DNA of 64,000 nucleotides, from the NCBI RefSeq assembly GCF_900101175.1, contig NZ_FNFQ01000009.1:148396-212395 (forward strand). The letters are read 5' to 3'. Within the stretch, counting starts at the first letter, position 1, and every line of letters begins with the position of its first letter. The notes under the pieces were generated by a model, which was not told where the DNA came from, searched no databases, and worked only from the letters and a program-made list of their open reading frames with translations. Below are positions 26,282 to 34,422 of the stretch, in pieces. Source of the stretch: Stenotrophomonas pavanii (GTDB lineage Bacteria; Pseudomonadota; Gammaproteobacteria; Xanthomonadales; Xanthomonadaceae). The position numbers were made by a program, and so were the translations under genes.

Positions 26282-27436
26282 CTAGTCCATCGGCTTGGAC
26301 CGGGTATCCACCCGCACGATCACCGACATGCCGGGCCGCAGCTGCGCGGCCAGCTTCTGGCCTTCATTGATCGATATCCGCACCGGCAGCCGCTGCACCA
26401 CCTTGGTGAAATTGCCGCTGGCGTTGTCCGGGCGCAGCACGCTGAATTCCGACCCGGTGGCCGGCGCAATCTCCTGCACGCGGCCCCGCAGCACCTGGCC
26501 CTGGAACGCGTCCACTGAGAACGTGGCCGGCTGGCCGATCGCCATTCCCCAGGTCTGGCCCTCCTTGTAGTTGGCCACCACCCACAGCGTATCGGGCACC
26601 AGGAACAGCAGCTGCGAACCGGCCGCGACGTACTGGCCCACGCGTACGCTGGCCTCACTGATCTGGCCGTCGCGCGGCGCGTGGATCACCGTGTTGGCCA
26701 GGTCGATGCGTGCCAGCTCCAGCTGCGCCTGGGCGCTCTCCACCTGGGCCTCCAGGCTCTTGCGCGCCACCTGGGTCGATACCAGGGTCTCCTCGGCGAT
26801 GCGGATCTGCGCCTGCGCCTGTTGCACACTGGCCTGTGCCGACGCCTGGGTGGTGCGGAACTTGTCGCGGTCGTTGATGGACACCAGCTGCTGCGCCGCC
26901 AGTTCCTCGTAGCGTTTCAGCTCATTGCGCGAGCGCTGCAGTTCCGCCTGGCCGGCCGAGAGCGTGGCGCGGGCGGACGCAATCTGTGCGCGGTTCTGCG
27001 CCTGTGACTGGTCCGAATTGGCCAGCGCCGCGCGCGCGCTGTCCAGCGTCGCCTGCGCCTGGGCCACGCGTTGCGCATAGATGCGGTCATCGATGCGCAG
27101 CAGCGGCTCGCCCTGCCGCACATGCTGGAAATCCTTCACCAGCACTTCGGTGACATAGCCGTTCACCTGGGGTGCCATCACCGTGATCTGCCCGCGCACG
27201 TAGGCGTTGTCGGTCACCATCACGCTGCTGGTGAACGGCCACAGGTGCCACGCACGCAGGATCAGCGCGATGCCCAGCAGGGCCACCACCACCATCACCA
27301 CCACGCTGCGCGCGCTGGGCTTGAGGTATTTCGGCGCGACCGCCGGTTCAACCGGCGTGGGCGCAGGCGCCGCGTCGGTCGGCGGCGGTGGGGTCACGTT
27401 GTCGGCGTCGTCGGGTCGGGGCGGGACGGGGGGCAT
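26282..27436 (-). CDS. Membrane fusion protein, EmrA/HlyD type
   Basis: The product is 384 aa from ATG 27436. A Pro-rich cytoplasmic tail (about 1-40) precedes one membrane segment (about 48-68). The periplasmic part follows: 'TDNAYVRGQITVMAPQVNGYVTEVLVKDFQHVRQGEPLLRID' (barrel-sandwich half 1), a long Ala/Gln-rich coiled-coil hairpin, and 'VIHAPRDGQISEASVRVGQYVAAGSQLLFLVP' (half 2). It links the inner-membrane exporter encoded just upstream to an outer-membrane channel, which is not encoded here and is probably a shared TolC-type protein. It is the last gene of the tetR-MFS-MFP operon. Confidence 0.92.
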   Translation of the reverse strand: MPPVPPRPDDADNVTPPPPTDAAPAPTPVEPAVAPKYLKPSARSVVVMVVVALLGIALILRAWHLWPFTSSVMVTDNAYVRGQITVMAPQVNGYVTEVLVKDFQHVRQGEPLLRIDDRIYAQRVAQAQATLDSARAALANSDQSQAQNRAQIASARATLSAGQAELQRSRNELKRYEELAAQQLVSINDRDKFRTTQASAQASVQQAQAQIRIAEETLVSTQVARKSLEAQVESAQAQLELARIDLANTVIHAPRDGQISEASVRVGQYVAAGSQLLFLVPDTLWVVANYKEGQTWGMAIGQPATFSVDAFQGQVLRGRVQEIAPATGSEFSVLRPDNASGNFTKVVQRLPVRISINEGQKLAAQLRPGMSVIVRVDTRSKPMD

Positions 27437-27446
27437 GGTCGAGAAC

Positions 27447-29120
27447 TCAGCGGGGCGCGGCTGGCGTGGCCGCAATGGGAGGAGTGGGGTGGCGCTTGCG
27501 CCATTGCTTGCGTACGGCAGTGCGCAGCGAGAGCAGCAGCAGCCAGCACAGGAAGCCGATCGCCAGCCAGCCGCTCAGCGTGAACACGTCATTGAAGCCA
27601 CGCACGTTGGCTTCGCGGCGCGTGGTCTGTGCCAGCTGCGCGCTGCCCTGCGCACTGCGCAGCACCGGGTCGGTGATCTGCGCAGCGTACAGCTGCTGCT
27701 GGATGCGCAGGCGTTGCGCGACCACCGGATCGGCCGGGTCGAGCTGGCTGGTCAACGCGCTGGAATAGAGTTGCTCCCGATGCAGCTGGAAGGTGCCCAG
27801 CACTGCCGAGCCGGCCAGGCCGCCCAGCGTCTGCGTGATCGACAGCGTCACCAGGAAGGTGATCATGTGGTCCACGCCCTGCTTCAATGCGGCGGAAATG
27901 CCGAGCATGATCAGCGGGCCCATGAACATGCCGGCGCCCACCGACGCCAGGAACTGGCTGACATAGAAGTCGTGCGGCCGATCGAGGCTGGTGCGGTGCT
28001 GGTCGAAGAACGCGGCGGTTCCCAGCAGCAGGATCGCCATCAGCAACTGGGCGATCAACCGCTTGGGCCCGAAGGTCAACGCGGCGCCGGCGATGCCGGT
28101 GACCACGCCGGCCAGGATCACCACGAACAGCGGGCGCATCTGGTCCGGCCCCATGCCCAGCGTACGCATCAGGTTGACCACCCCGTAGGACTGCTCGGTG
28201 GTCAGGAAGCGGATCAGGAAGGCGCCGACGATGAAATGCAGGACCGGCAGCGTCGACAGCCAGCGGATCTGCAGCAGCGGATTGCGCCGGTAGTGCTCGA
28301 TGATCAGGGCGGTGGTGGACAGCACGATCGAGGCGATCAGCGCCCAGCCCAGCCACGCTGTATTGAGCCACCAGCGCGTGTAGCCCTGCGCCAGTACGAT
28401 CACCAGCAGGGCAACGGCCGGGGCAAGCAGGGCGAAGGTGAGGAAATCCAGCGGTTCGAAGGCCTTGACCTGGATGCCCGGCGGCAGCTTCAGCAGCACC
28501 ACCGCCGCGAACGCACACAGGGCCAGGCCGGCCTCGAACGAGTACAGCTGGTGCCATTGGCCGGTATCGACCAGGCCCGGCGAGACGATCCAGGCAATCG
28601 GCACCGCCAGCTGCGACACGCCGACACCGATCACCAGCAGGTTGCCGGTGAACCGTCGCGGCAGTGCCTGCAGCATGTACAGCGTGCCCAGCGTTGAACA
28701 CGCCGCGCCGGCGAAGCCGCTGGCGGCACGGGTCAGCATCGTGGTCTCGAAGCTGCCGACGAACAGGTGCAGCACCGCCAGCGCCGCATACAGGCCCAGC
28801 CCGATCTCGGCGAACAGGCGGATGCCGTACTGCTGGCGGAACTTGAAGGCCAGCAGGTTGGCGGTGACGTTGACCATGGCATAGGCCGCTACCAGCCAGC
28901 TGCCCTGGGTCGGTGTCAGTGCCAGCTGGCCCTGCAGGAACGGCAGGTTGGCGGTGACCAGCGCATTGCCGAGGCCGCCGGTGATCGCCACCAGCAGCGA
29001 TACCAGCGCATAGGCCGCGCGCCGGTACGGCGGGTGCCAGGGCATCGACGCCGAGCCGGGCATGGTCGGCTTCTCATGCTCCTCCCAATCCGGAACCGGC
29101 TTCAGATACGGCTGGACCAT
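27447..29120 (-). CDS. MFS drug exporter of the EmrB/DHA2 type
   Basis: The product is 557 aa from ATG 29120, whose A is the last base of the tetR TGA, so translation is coupled. About 14 hydrophobic segments are present; the first follows a cytoplasmic tail of about 35 residues. Typical DHA2 stretches are 'LPFLQGQLALTPTQGSWLVAAYAMVN' and 'LTRAASGFAGAACSTLGTLYML'. It pairs with the EmrA-like protein to export hydrophobic toxic compounds across both membranes. This is not the MarR-controlled emrCAB order, because the regulator is TetR-type and there is no outer-membrane gene. Confidence 0.92.
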   Translation of the reverse strand: MVQPYLKPVPDWEEHEKPTMPGSASMPWHPPYRRAAYALVSLLVAITGGLGNALVTANLPFLQGQLALTPTQGSWLVAAYAMVNVTANLLAFKFRQQYGIRLFAEIGLGLYAALAVLHLFVGSFETTMLTRAASGFAGAACSTLGTLYMLQALPRRFTGNLLVIGVGVSQLAVPIAWIVSPGLVDTGQWHQLYSFEAGLALCAFAAVVLLKLPPGIQVKAFEPLDFLTFALLAPAVALLVIVLAQGYTRWWLNTAWLGWALIASIVLSTTALIIEHYRRNPLLQIRWLSTLPVLHFIVGAFLIRFLTTEQSYGVVNLMRTLGMGPDQMRPLFVVILAGVVTGIAGAALTFGPKRLIAQLLMAILLLGTAAFFDQHRTSLDRPHDFYVSQFLASVGAGMFMGPLIMLGISAALKQGVDHMITFLVTLSITQTLGGLAGSAVLGTFQLHREQLYSSALTSQLDPADPVVAQRLRIQQQLYAAQITDPVLRSAQGSAQLAQTTRREANVRGFNDVFTLSGWLAIGFLCWLLLLSLRTAVRKQWRKRHPTPPIAATPAAPR

Positions 29121-29686
29121 CAACGGGCCTCGCTGGCAGCTCCCTGGAGACCCCCACGCAGCAGCTGCAGGGCGCGCCCGGCCAACTGGGCGCGCTCGTC
29201 GCGGGTCTTGCCGCGCAGGGCCGCACCCAGCATGCCCGAGATCAGTGAAATATCCGTCTTTTCCAGGTCGGCACGGCACAGCCCGGCGGCCTTGGCGCGG
29301 GCGATCGGTTCCTCCAGCAGGTCGCGCACGGTCTCGCGCGCGGCGCGCATGGACGGCACGTCCGAATCAACCGCACGCCAGTAGTCGGCCAGTGCCGGCG
29401 AATCGATGATGCGCTGGGCCATGCCTTCGAACACCTCGAACAGCGCGTCGTCGCGGTCGCCGAGCTGTTCGACCTGGCGCCGGATGCGGTCGACCGTACG
29501 CTGCAGCAGCGCCTGGATCAGCGCGGTGCGGTCGGGGAAGTTGCGGTACAGGGTGGCACGGCCCACCTGGGCACGTTCGACCACCAGGTCCAGCGGGGCG
29601 GTGACGCCATGTTGGCCGAAGACATGATCGGCGGCGTCGAGGATGAGGGCACGGCGGGCGGCAGCATCGGCACGTTGAGCGGTCAT
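29120..29686 (-). CDS. TetR-family repressor of the efflux operon
   Basis: The 188-aa protein starts at ATG 29686; an earlier in-frame ATG would cross the operator. The N-terminal helix-turn-helix is 'RALILDAADHVFGQHGVTAPLDLVVERAQVGRATLYRNFPDR' (about 12-53). The C-terminal ligand domain is all-helical and not diagnostic. It is the first gene of the operon and has a perfect inverted repeat 12 bp before its start, so autorepression together with the exporter genes is likely. Confidence 0.9.
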   Translation of the reverse strand: MTAQRADAAARRALILDAADHVFGQHGVTAPLDLVVERAQVGRATLYRNFPDRTALIQALLQRTVDRIRRQVEQLGDRDDALFEVFEGMAQRIIDSPALADYWRAVDSDVPSMRAARETVRDLLEEPIARAKAAGLCRADLEKTDISLISGMLGAALRGKTRDERAQLAGRALQLLRGGLQGAASEAR

Positions 29687-29697
29687 GGATTGATTCT

Positions 29698-29713
29698 CGG
29701 ACAAAATTGTCCG
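29698..29713. promoter_or_regulatory. TetR operator candidate
   Basis: CGGACAA-AA-TTGTCCG is a perfect dyad 12 bp before the tetR start. A further TTGTCCG half site lies at 29739-29745. The position over the leader and -10 region fits repression. Confidence 0.6.
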
Positions 29714-29789
29714 TTTGGCGAGACAGTGAGTGACGGGATTGTCCGGTTGTTGTCGTACGCACATCTTTGTGACGGATGCGTGATGGCAT

Positions 29790-29825
29790 GGAGTGAAAAG
29801 AGAACGGGGGCCCGAAGGCCCCCGT
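29790..29825 (-). terminator. Terminator of the ZnuD-like receptor gene
   Basis: A perfect 9-bp stem (ACGGGGGCC / GGCCCCCGT, 29804-29825) with a 4-nt loop is followed on the minus strand by TTCTCTTTTCACTCC. It lies 62 bp beyond the receptor stop. Confidence 0.65.
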
Positions 29826-29830
29826 GGAAT

Positions 29831-29877
29831 GGCGCGGGGGTCAGAGCCCTTTCCTTCGGAAAGGGATCCGGCCCCGC
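29831..29877. repeat. GGGGTCAGA palindrome, copy B (imperfect)
   Basis: The left arm is GGGGGTCAGAGCCCTTTCC and the right arm GGAAAGGGATCCGGCCCC, with a TTCG loop. Mismatches are confined to the middle of the arms. It is 10 bp beyond the receptor stop and before the terminator at 29790. Confidence 0.7.
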
Positions 29878-29886
29878 CGTGCGCGG

Positions 29887-32091
29887 TCAGAAGAACGCGC
29901 GGATGCCGAATGCGACACCACGGCCCGGCAGCGGCGAGTAGTCGCGCAGCAGCGAGGTATGCGGACGCACTTCGCGGTTGGTCAGGTTGCTGCCATCCAG
30001 GAACACCTCGTAGCTGTTGCTCGCGTTGCGATCCCAGCGGTAGGCCAGGTGTGCATCGACCAGGGTGTAGCCGTCGCTCGGTGCTTCGTTCTGGGCGACA
30101 TCCTTCTGGCGGCTGTAGCGCACCGCACCGACCGAGGCACGCCAGCCATCCTTCGACCAGCGCAGGTCGGCGCCGACGCGGGCCGGGGCGATGCGCGGCA
30201 GGTAGCCGGTGTTGGCCAGCTCCACCGTGTAGTTGTGGTTGTGGTCGCCGTGCGGCACGGCGATGTCCAGGTTGCGGCTGCCGCTGCCATCCAGCTTGGC
30301 CTTGACGTAGTCGCCGAACAGGCGCAGGTCCCAGTCACCGGCGCCGCCCTCGAACAGGTGCACCAGCGCTTCGGCCTCGGCGCCGCGGAACACCGCGTCC
30401 TGCTGGGTCCAGGCGCGCACCGGCAGCCCCTCGGTAACGCCGGTGTCGGCCAGGTAGATGAAGTCCTTGAACTTCGTCTGGTAGACCGACGCGGAGAAGT
30501 CCAGGCGTTCGCTGTGGGTGTGAATGCCCAGTTCCACGCGCTGGCCGCGCTCGGTCTTCAGGTTGGCATCGCCGATTTCCAGCGAGCGGGTGGCGATGTG
30601 CGCGCCGGCGGCATACAGCTCTTCGTTGGTCGGTGCACGCTCGGAGCTGTCCACGCCGATGCGCAGGTCAACCGCATCGTTGAGCTTCCAGATGCCAGCG
30701 GCAGACAGGTTGGTGGCGCCGAACGTGCGGCGGCGGTAGTCACCGCTCGGGTCCAGCTTGACCTGGTCGTGGCGGCCGCCCAGTTCCAGCTTGAACGGGC
30801 CGAACTGCTTTTCCTGCAGCACGAACAGGCCGATGTTCCGGGTGCCGGTATCCGGTACGAACGCTTCTTCACCCTTGGCGCCGAAATCACTGTTGCCGAA
30901 CTGCAGGCCGAAGGCACCATCCCAGCCGCCGATCTGCTGCTGCACGGCTTCCAGGCGTGCCTCGATGCCGCGGTTGGTGAAGCGGGTCGACGGCGTGCCG
31001 GCCTCCAGCTCCACGTGCTCGTAGTCGGTGTAGGCCACGCGCGCGTTGATGTTCTTCAGGAACGAGACAGGGTCGTAGATGCCGGCCTTGGTCTCGAAGC
31101 GGTTCTGCACCATGTCGATGCGCACGTCGTGCTCGTCTCCGCCTTCCTCTTCATCGCCATGATCGTGGCCGTGGTCATGGTCGTGGTCATCGCCGTCGGC
31201 ATGCACGTGCGCGCCATTGGGAATGCCGTAGTTGGTACGGTAGGTGCTGGCCGATACGCCGAAATAGCCGCCGTCGCCCAGCCAGGTCGCACCGACGCCA
31301 CCGGCGCGGGTACGGATGGAGCTGTTGTCGAGGCGGCCGCGACGCGGTTCTTCGCCTTCGGCCGCTTCATGGTCGTGATCGTGGTCATGGTGGTCTTCCA
31401 GGCTGTCGATCACTGCGTAGCCAGGAATACGGTAGTCATCGCCGTTGCGGACCAGGCCATCCACGTGCAGCACGACGTTGCCGCTGACGCCATCGAGGCG
31501 GAACATGCCACTGCGCTCGTTGTTCACCGAGTTGCCGCGCAGTTCGGCGCGGCCGCTCAGCGGGCGCTCCGGCAGTTCGCGTGCGATGCGGCCATCGACC
31601 ACGTTGACCGCGCCGCCGATCGCACCGCTGCCGAACAGCAGGGTGGCCGGGCCTTTAAGGACCTCGATCTGGTCGGCCAGGAACGGCTCGATGCTGGTGG
31701 CATGGTCGGCGCTGACGGTGGAGGCATCCATGTTGCCCATGCCATTGGAGAGCACCGCCACGCGTGGGCCCTCCTGGCCGCGGATGATGGGGCGGCCGAC
31801 ACCCGGCCCGAAGAAGGTGCTCTGCACGCCGGGCAGCTTGGCCACGGTATCACCGAGGGTGCCGGCCTTCTGCTCGTCCAGGCGTTCACCGGCCAGAACC
31901 TCCACCGGGCGTGCCAGCGATTCGGCGTCGCCCTGCAGCGGCGAAGCGGTGACCTGCACCGACGACAGTTCAGTCAGGTGGCGGTCACGGTGGGAATCGT
32001 CTTCGCCGGCGGCGAAGGCAACGGTCGGGAGCAGGGCGGTCAGGGCCAGGGCGAGGGAATGCGGCTTCAACCGCGGGGTACGGGCGGGCAT
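29887..32091 (-). CDS. znuD: ZnuD-like TonB-dependent zinc receptor
   Basis: The 734-aa receptor starts at ATG 32091 (AAAGGAC before it) and has a signal peptide ending 'AFAAG'. The plug follows ('TLGDTVAKLPGVQSTFFGPGVGRPIIRGQEGPRVAVLSNGMG', 'EVLKGPATLLFGSGAIGGAVNVVDGR'). Two long His/Asp-rich extracellular loops stand out at about 235-250 (DHHDHDHDHE) and 290-320 (HVHADGDDHDHDHGHDHG), with a third short one near 625. Such loops mark ZnuD receptors, which capture Zn2+ at the cell surface. The barrel ends in Phe. Zur-box candidates upstream and the divergent MerC-like gene support zinc-starvation control. Some copper receptors look similar, so metal choice is an inference. Confidence 0.85.
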   Translation of the reverse strand: MPARTPRLKPHSLALALTALLPTVAFAAGEDDSHRDRHLTELSSVQVTASPLQGDAESLARPVEVLAGERLDEQKAGTLGDTVAKLPGVQSTFFGPGVGRPIIRGQEGPRVAVLSNGMGNMDASTVSADHATSIEPFLADQIEVLKGPATLLFGSGAIGGAVNVVDGRIARELPERPLSGRAELRGNSVNNERSGMFRLDGVSGNVVLHVDGLVRNGDDYRIPGYAVIDSLEDHHDHDHDHEAAEGEEPRRGRLDNSSIRTRAGGVGATWLGDGGYFGVSASTYRTNYGIPNGAHVHADGDDHDHDHGHDHGDEEEGGDEHDVRIDMVQNRFETKAGIYDPVSFLKNINARVAYTDYEHVELEAGTPSTRFTNRGIEARLEAVQQQIGGWDGAFGLQFGNSDFGAKGEEAFVPDTGTRNIGLFVLQEKQFGPFKLELGGRHDQVKLDPSGDYRRRTFGATNLSAAGIWKLNDAVDLRIGVDSSERAPTNEELYAAGAHIATRSLEIGDANLKTERGQRVELGIHTHSERLDFSASVYQTKFKDFIYLADTGVTEGLPVRAWTQQDAVFRGAEAEALVHLFEGGAGDWDLRLFGDYVKAKLDGSGSRNLDIAVPHGDHNHNYTVELANTGYLPRIAPARVGADLRWSKDGWRASVGAVRYSRQKDVAQNEAPSDGYTLVDAHLAYRWDRNASNSYEVFLDGSNLTNREVRPHTSLLRDYSPLPGRGVAFGIRAFF

Positions 32092-32103
32092 GGGCAGGTC
32101 CTT

Positions 32104-32118
32104 TGTTACACTATATCA
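32104..32118 (-). promoter_or_regulatory. Zur-box candidate for znuD
   Basis: On the minus strand TGATATAGTGTAACA matches the core of the enterobacterial Zur consensus (TGTTATAWTATAACA) at 12 of 15 positions. It lies 13 bp before the znuD start, over the likely transcription start or leader. Confidence 0.5.
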
Positions 32119-32180
32119 ATCACGGGGCGCACGAATCCCGTCGATGGGACAGGGGGAGGGGACACCGTGCGGGTCGGGAA

Positions 32181-32203
32181 GGGATGTTATATTATTCCAT
32201 AAC
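32181..32203 (+). promoter_or_regulatory. Zur-box candidate for the MerC-like gene
   Basis: The 23-bp stretch contains ATGTTATATTAT, an unbroken 12-base match to the left part of the E. coli Zur consensus, and matches the full 23-bp consensus at 17 positions. It lies 24 bp before the MerC-like gene. Confidence 0.6.
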
Positions 32204-32227
32204 GATTCGCCGACCCTGCTGGAAGTC

Positions 32228-32641
32228 ATGTCCCTGTCCTCACGAATGCGCCATCTGCTTGACCGTTTCGGTGCCACGGGTTCGATGCTGTGCGCGGTGC
32301 ACTGCGCGGTCATCCCGGTGCTGCTGGCGGCGGCGCCCTCGCTGGGCCTGTCGTTCTGGCTGAGCGATGGGGTGGAGCAGGGACTGGTGGTGTTTGTGAC
32401 CCTGCTCGGGCTGTTCAGCCTGGTCTGGGGCTACCGCCGCCACGGTGCGCTGCGTGCGCTCGGCTTCCTGATCCCCGGCCTGGTCGCGCTGTGGGCCGGC
32501 GTGCTGTACGACCCGCTGCACCACAACGCGGTACCGCATGCGGTGGTGATGACCATCGGCGGCCTGCTGGTGGGGGTGGCCCACCTGGTCAACCTGCGCC
32601 TCAACCATGGCCACGTGCACGACGCCAGCTGCGCGCACTAG
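32228..32641 (+). CDS. MerC-domain membrane protein
   Basis: The product is 137 aa from ATG 32228 with four hydrophobic segments. The MerC signature is in the first membrane helix: 'GATGSMLCAVHCAVIPVLL', a Cys-x2-His-Cys metal-binding group. The C-terminus is His-rich (LNHGHVHDASCAH). MerC proteins carry soft metal ions across the inner membrane. A MerC homologue next to a ZnuD receptor and under a Zur-type box most likely takes zinc from periplasm to cytoplasm or senses it; a mercury role is unlikely, as no other mer gene is near. Confidence 0.8.
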   Translation: MSLSSRMRHLLDRFGATGSMLCAVHCAVIPVLLAAAPSLGLSFWLSDGVEQGLVVFVTLLGLFSLVWGYRRHGALRALGFLIPGLVALWAGVLYDPLHHNAVPHAVVMTIGGLLVGVAHLVNLRLNHGHVHDASCAH

Positions 32642-32751
32642 GTGCTCCGTGATAGGATTTTCGATCGTGCGCGGGGGCGCCCAGCAAGGTGGCCCCGCCG
32701 AACCCGTGTCAGTACGGGGTAACCAGATTTCACACTTGAGGAGTTGAAGAC

Positions 32752-32931
32752 ATGGGTAAGGGTGACCGCAAGACCGCCAAGGGCAAGCGCTACAACGCCA
32801 GCTACGGCAACGCCCGTTCGCACACTGCGAGCAAGGTCGCCGTAGGCGCCGCCGCCCCGGTTGCCAAGAAGACCGTGGCCAAGGCTCCGGCGAAGAAGGC
32901 CGTTGCGAAGAAGGCCGTCGCCAAGGCCTGA
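32752..32931 (+). CDS. Small ribosomal protein bTHX
   Basis: This 59-aa gene is easily missed because of its length. ATG 32752 follows TTGAGGAGTTG. The product begins 'MGKGDRKTAKGKRYNASYGN', the conserved 26-residue bTHX core that binds 16S rRNA in the top of the 30S head in Thermus. After 'ARSH' comes a tail of about 35 residues rich in Ala and Lys (repeats of AKK/PAKKAVAKK), histone-H1-like, which most bTHX proteins lack. It is a single gene with a strong rho-independent terminator. Confidence 0.88.
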   Translation: MGKGDRKTAKGKRYNASYGNARSHTASKVAVGAAAPVAKKTVAKAPAKKAVAKKAVAKA

Positions 32932-32958
32932 TCCGGCCGACCGACCGGTCCACGAAGA

Positions 32959-32985
32959 ACGCGGCGCCTGGCGCCGCGTTTTTTT
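32959..32985 (+). terminator. Rho-independent terminator of the bTHX gene
   Basis: The 9-bp stem ACGCGGCGC / GCGCCGCGT with loop CTG is followed by TTTTTT. Confidence 0.93.
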
Positions 32986-32997
32986 ATGCACGTTCTT

Positions 32998-33057
32998 GTA
33001 GCGCCGAGCCCATGCCCGGCTGGCCGGAAATGCAGCCGAGCGCGGGCTCGGCGCTAC
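32998..33057. repeat. SMAG repeat dimer (GCCGAGC subtype)
   Basis: It opens GTAGCGCCGAGCCCATGCCC and closes CGCGGGCTCGGCGCTAC, a mirror pair with GTAG/CTAC ends, between the bTHX terminator and the end of the NPP gene. Confidence 0.85.
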
Positions 33058-33064
33058 AACCGCA

Positions 33065-34318
33065 TCAGCGCAGGGTCTGCTTCAACGTGTCCGGGTTGCC
33101 ATCGTTCGGTGCGGCCGGCACCTGCAGCAGATGGGCCAGCAGCGGATAGACGTCCACGTTGTCGAAGCCGTCGATCACCAGGCCCTGGCGGAACGAGGGA
33201 CCCTTGGCCACGAACACCGCGCGCATGGAAGGCAGGGCATTGTCATATCCGTGCGAGCCCCGATCCCGTCTTGCGCGCTTGGCGATCTTCTCCAGGTGCA
33301 GCGCGTCCCAGCCCTCATCCATCGCACAGACGATGGCCGGCACCCGCGGATGCGTGCCGTAGTGCCAGCGTGGCGGCAGGTTTTCCTTCTTCCAGCACGC
33401 GTAGTGTGCGTGGCGGCCGAGCAGTGCGCGCTCGGCCTCCTTCTCGCGACCGGCCACCGGTACGAAGCCGACCGACTGGCCCTGGCTGACGTTGCGCGCA
33501 ATCGACGGGTCGGCCATCGATTCGGTGGAAATCACCTGGTCCTCAGGCACGGATGCCATGCCATGGTCGGAGACCACGATCACGTTGGTGGTCGCCGCCA
33601 GCCCGCGCTGCTGCAGTCCATCGAGGACCTGGCCGACGATCAGATCGGCGCGTGCGATCGCATCGGCGTACTGCGTCGACTCGGGGCCGTAGTTGTGGCC
33701 GGCCTTGTCCACATGCTCCATGTACAGCGTGGTCAGTCGCGGCGCGTCGGCGTCGGTCTGTGCCAGCCAGTCCAGCACGATGCCGGCGCGCTGTTCCAGG
33801 GGCTCCGTGGCGTCGTAGACGCGCCACTGGCTCGGGCGCACGCCACGGATCGCCGATTCACTGCCCGGCCACGAGGTCGTTGCAGTGCGCACGCCGACAT
33901 TCTCGGCACCGACCCAGATCGGTTCGCCGCCCCACCACGCACTGGTGGTGACTGCCTCGCGGTTGCTCAGCTCGAACCGGCCCAGCGCCTCATCGTCCAT
34001 GCTGTTGTTGACGATGCCGTGGTGGTCTGGGCGCAGGCCGGTGACGATCGTGTAGTGGTTGGGGAAGGTCAGTGAAGGGTAGGACGGCGTCATCCAGCGG
34101 GCGCGCACGCCGCCGTCGATCATCCGCTGCAGGTTCGGGGTCAGCCCGCGGTCCAGCGCGTCGGCGCGCAGGCCATCGATGGAGATCAGCAGCAGCTTCG
34201 GCGGCGCGGCCGCAGCGACGGACGCAGGGGGAACGGCGGCGGAAGGGGCGGGCGCGGTGCTGCAGGCGGCCAATGGCAGCAGCAGTGCCAGCGAAAGGGT
34301 CAGGCGTACGGAAGTCAT
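33065..34318 (-). CDS. Nucleotide pyrophosphatase/phosphodiesterase lipoprotein
   Basis: The 417-aa protein starts at ATG 34318 (the open frame runs further, but only through a repeat). The signal peptide ends in a lipobox (L-A-A-C). The alkaline-phosphatase-fold core of the NPP family shows 'LLISIDGLRADAL' (metal Asp), 'MTPSYPSLTFPNHYTIVTGL' with the nucleophile Thr in the P-S-x-T-F-P-N-H motif, 'MEHVDKAGHNYGP' and 'VVSDHGM'. Xanthomonas NPP is a well-studied member. It hydrolyses phosphodiester or pyrophosphate bonds in the periplasm. It is a single gene between two repeat elements. Confidence 0.93.
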   Translation of the reverse strand: MTSVRLTLSLALLLPLAACSTAPAPSAAVPPASVAAAAPPKLLLISIDGLRADALDRGLTPNLQRMIDGGVRARWMTPSYPSLTFPNHYTIVTGLRPDHHGIVNNSMDDEALGRFELSNREAVTTSAWWGGEPIWVGAENVGVRTATTSWPGSESAIRGVRPSQWRVYDATEPLEQRAGIVLDWLAQTDADAPRLTTLYMEHVDKAGHNYGPESTQYADAIARADLIVGQVLDGLQQRGLAATTNVIVVSDHGMASVPEDQVISTESMADPSIARNVSQGQSVGFVPVAGREKEAERALLGRHAHYACWKKENLPPRWHYGTHPRVPAIVCAMDEGWDALHLEKIAKRARRDRGSHGYDNALPSMRAVFVAKGPSFRQGLVIDGFDNVDVYPLLAHLLQVPAAPNDGNPDTLKQTLR

Positions 34319-34376
34319 CCGTGCATGATAAGTCGGTGCAATTACCGGCCCAAGACACGGCGCGCCAGGACCGTCC

Positions 34377-34417
34377 GGGGTCAGATCCCTTTTCCACCGG
34401 AAAAGGGATCTGACCCC
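34377..34417. repeat. GGGGTCAGA palindrome, copy C (perfect)
   Basis: Perfect 19-bp arms, GGGGTCAGATCCCTTTTCC and GGAAAAGGGATCTGACCCC, around a 3-nt loop. It lies between the ogt stop and the NPP start and could serve as ogt's terminator. Confidence 0.82.
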
Positions 34418-34422
34418 GATGC

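Noticed and set aside
27447..29686. The emrCAB operon of S. maltophilia
   Set aside because: That operon has a MarR-type regulator and an outer-membrane gene; here the regulator is TetR-type and no outer-membrane gene is present.
32228..32641. Mercury resistance function for the MerC-like protein
   Set aside because: There is no merA, merP, merT or merR nearby, and the gene is divergent from a zinc-type receptor with Zur-type boxes.
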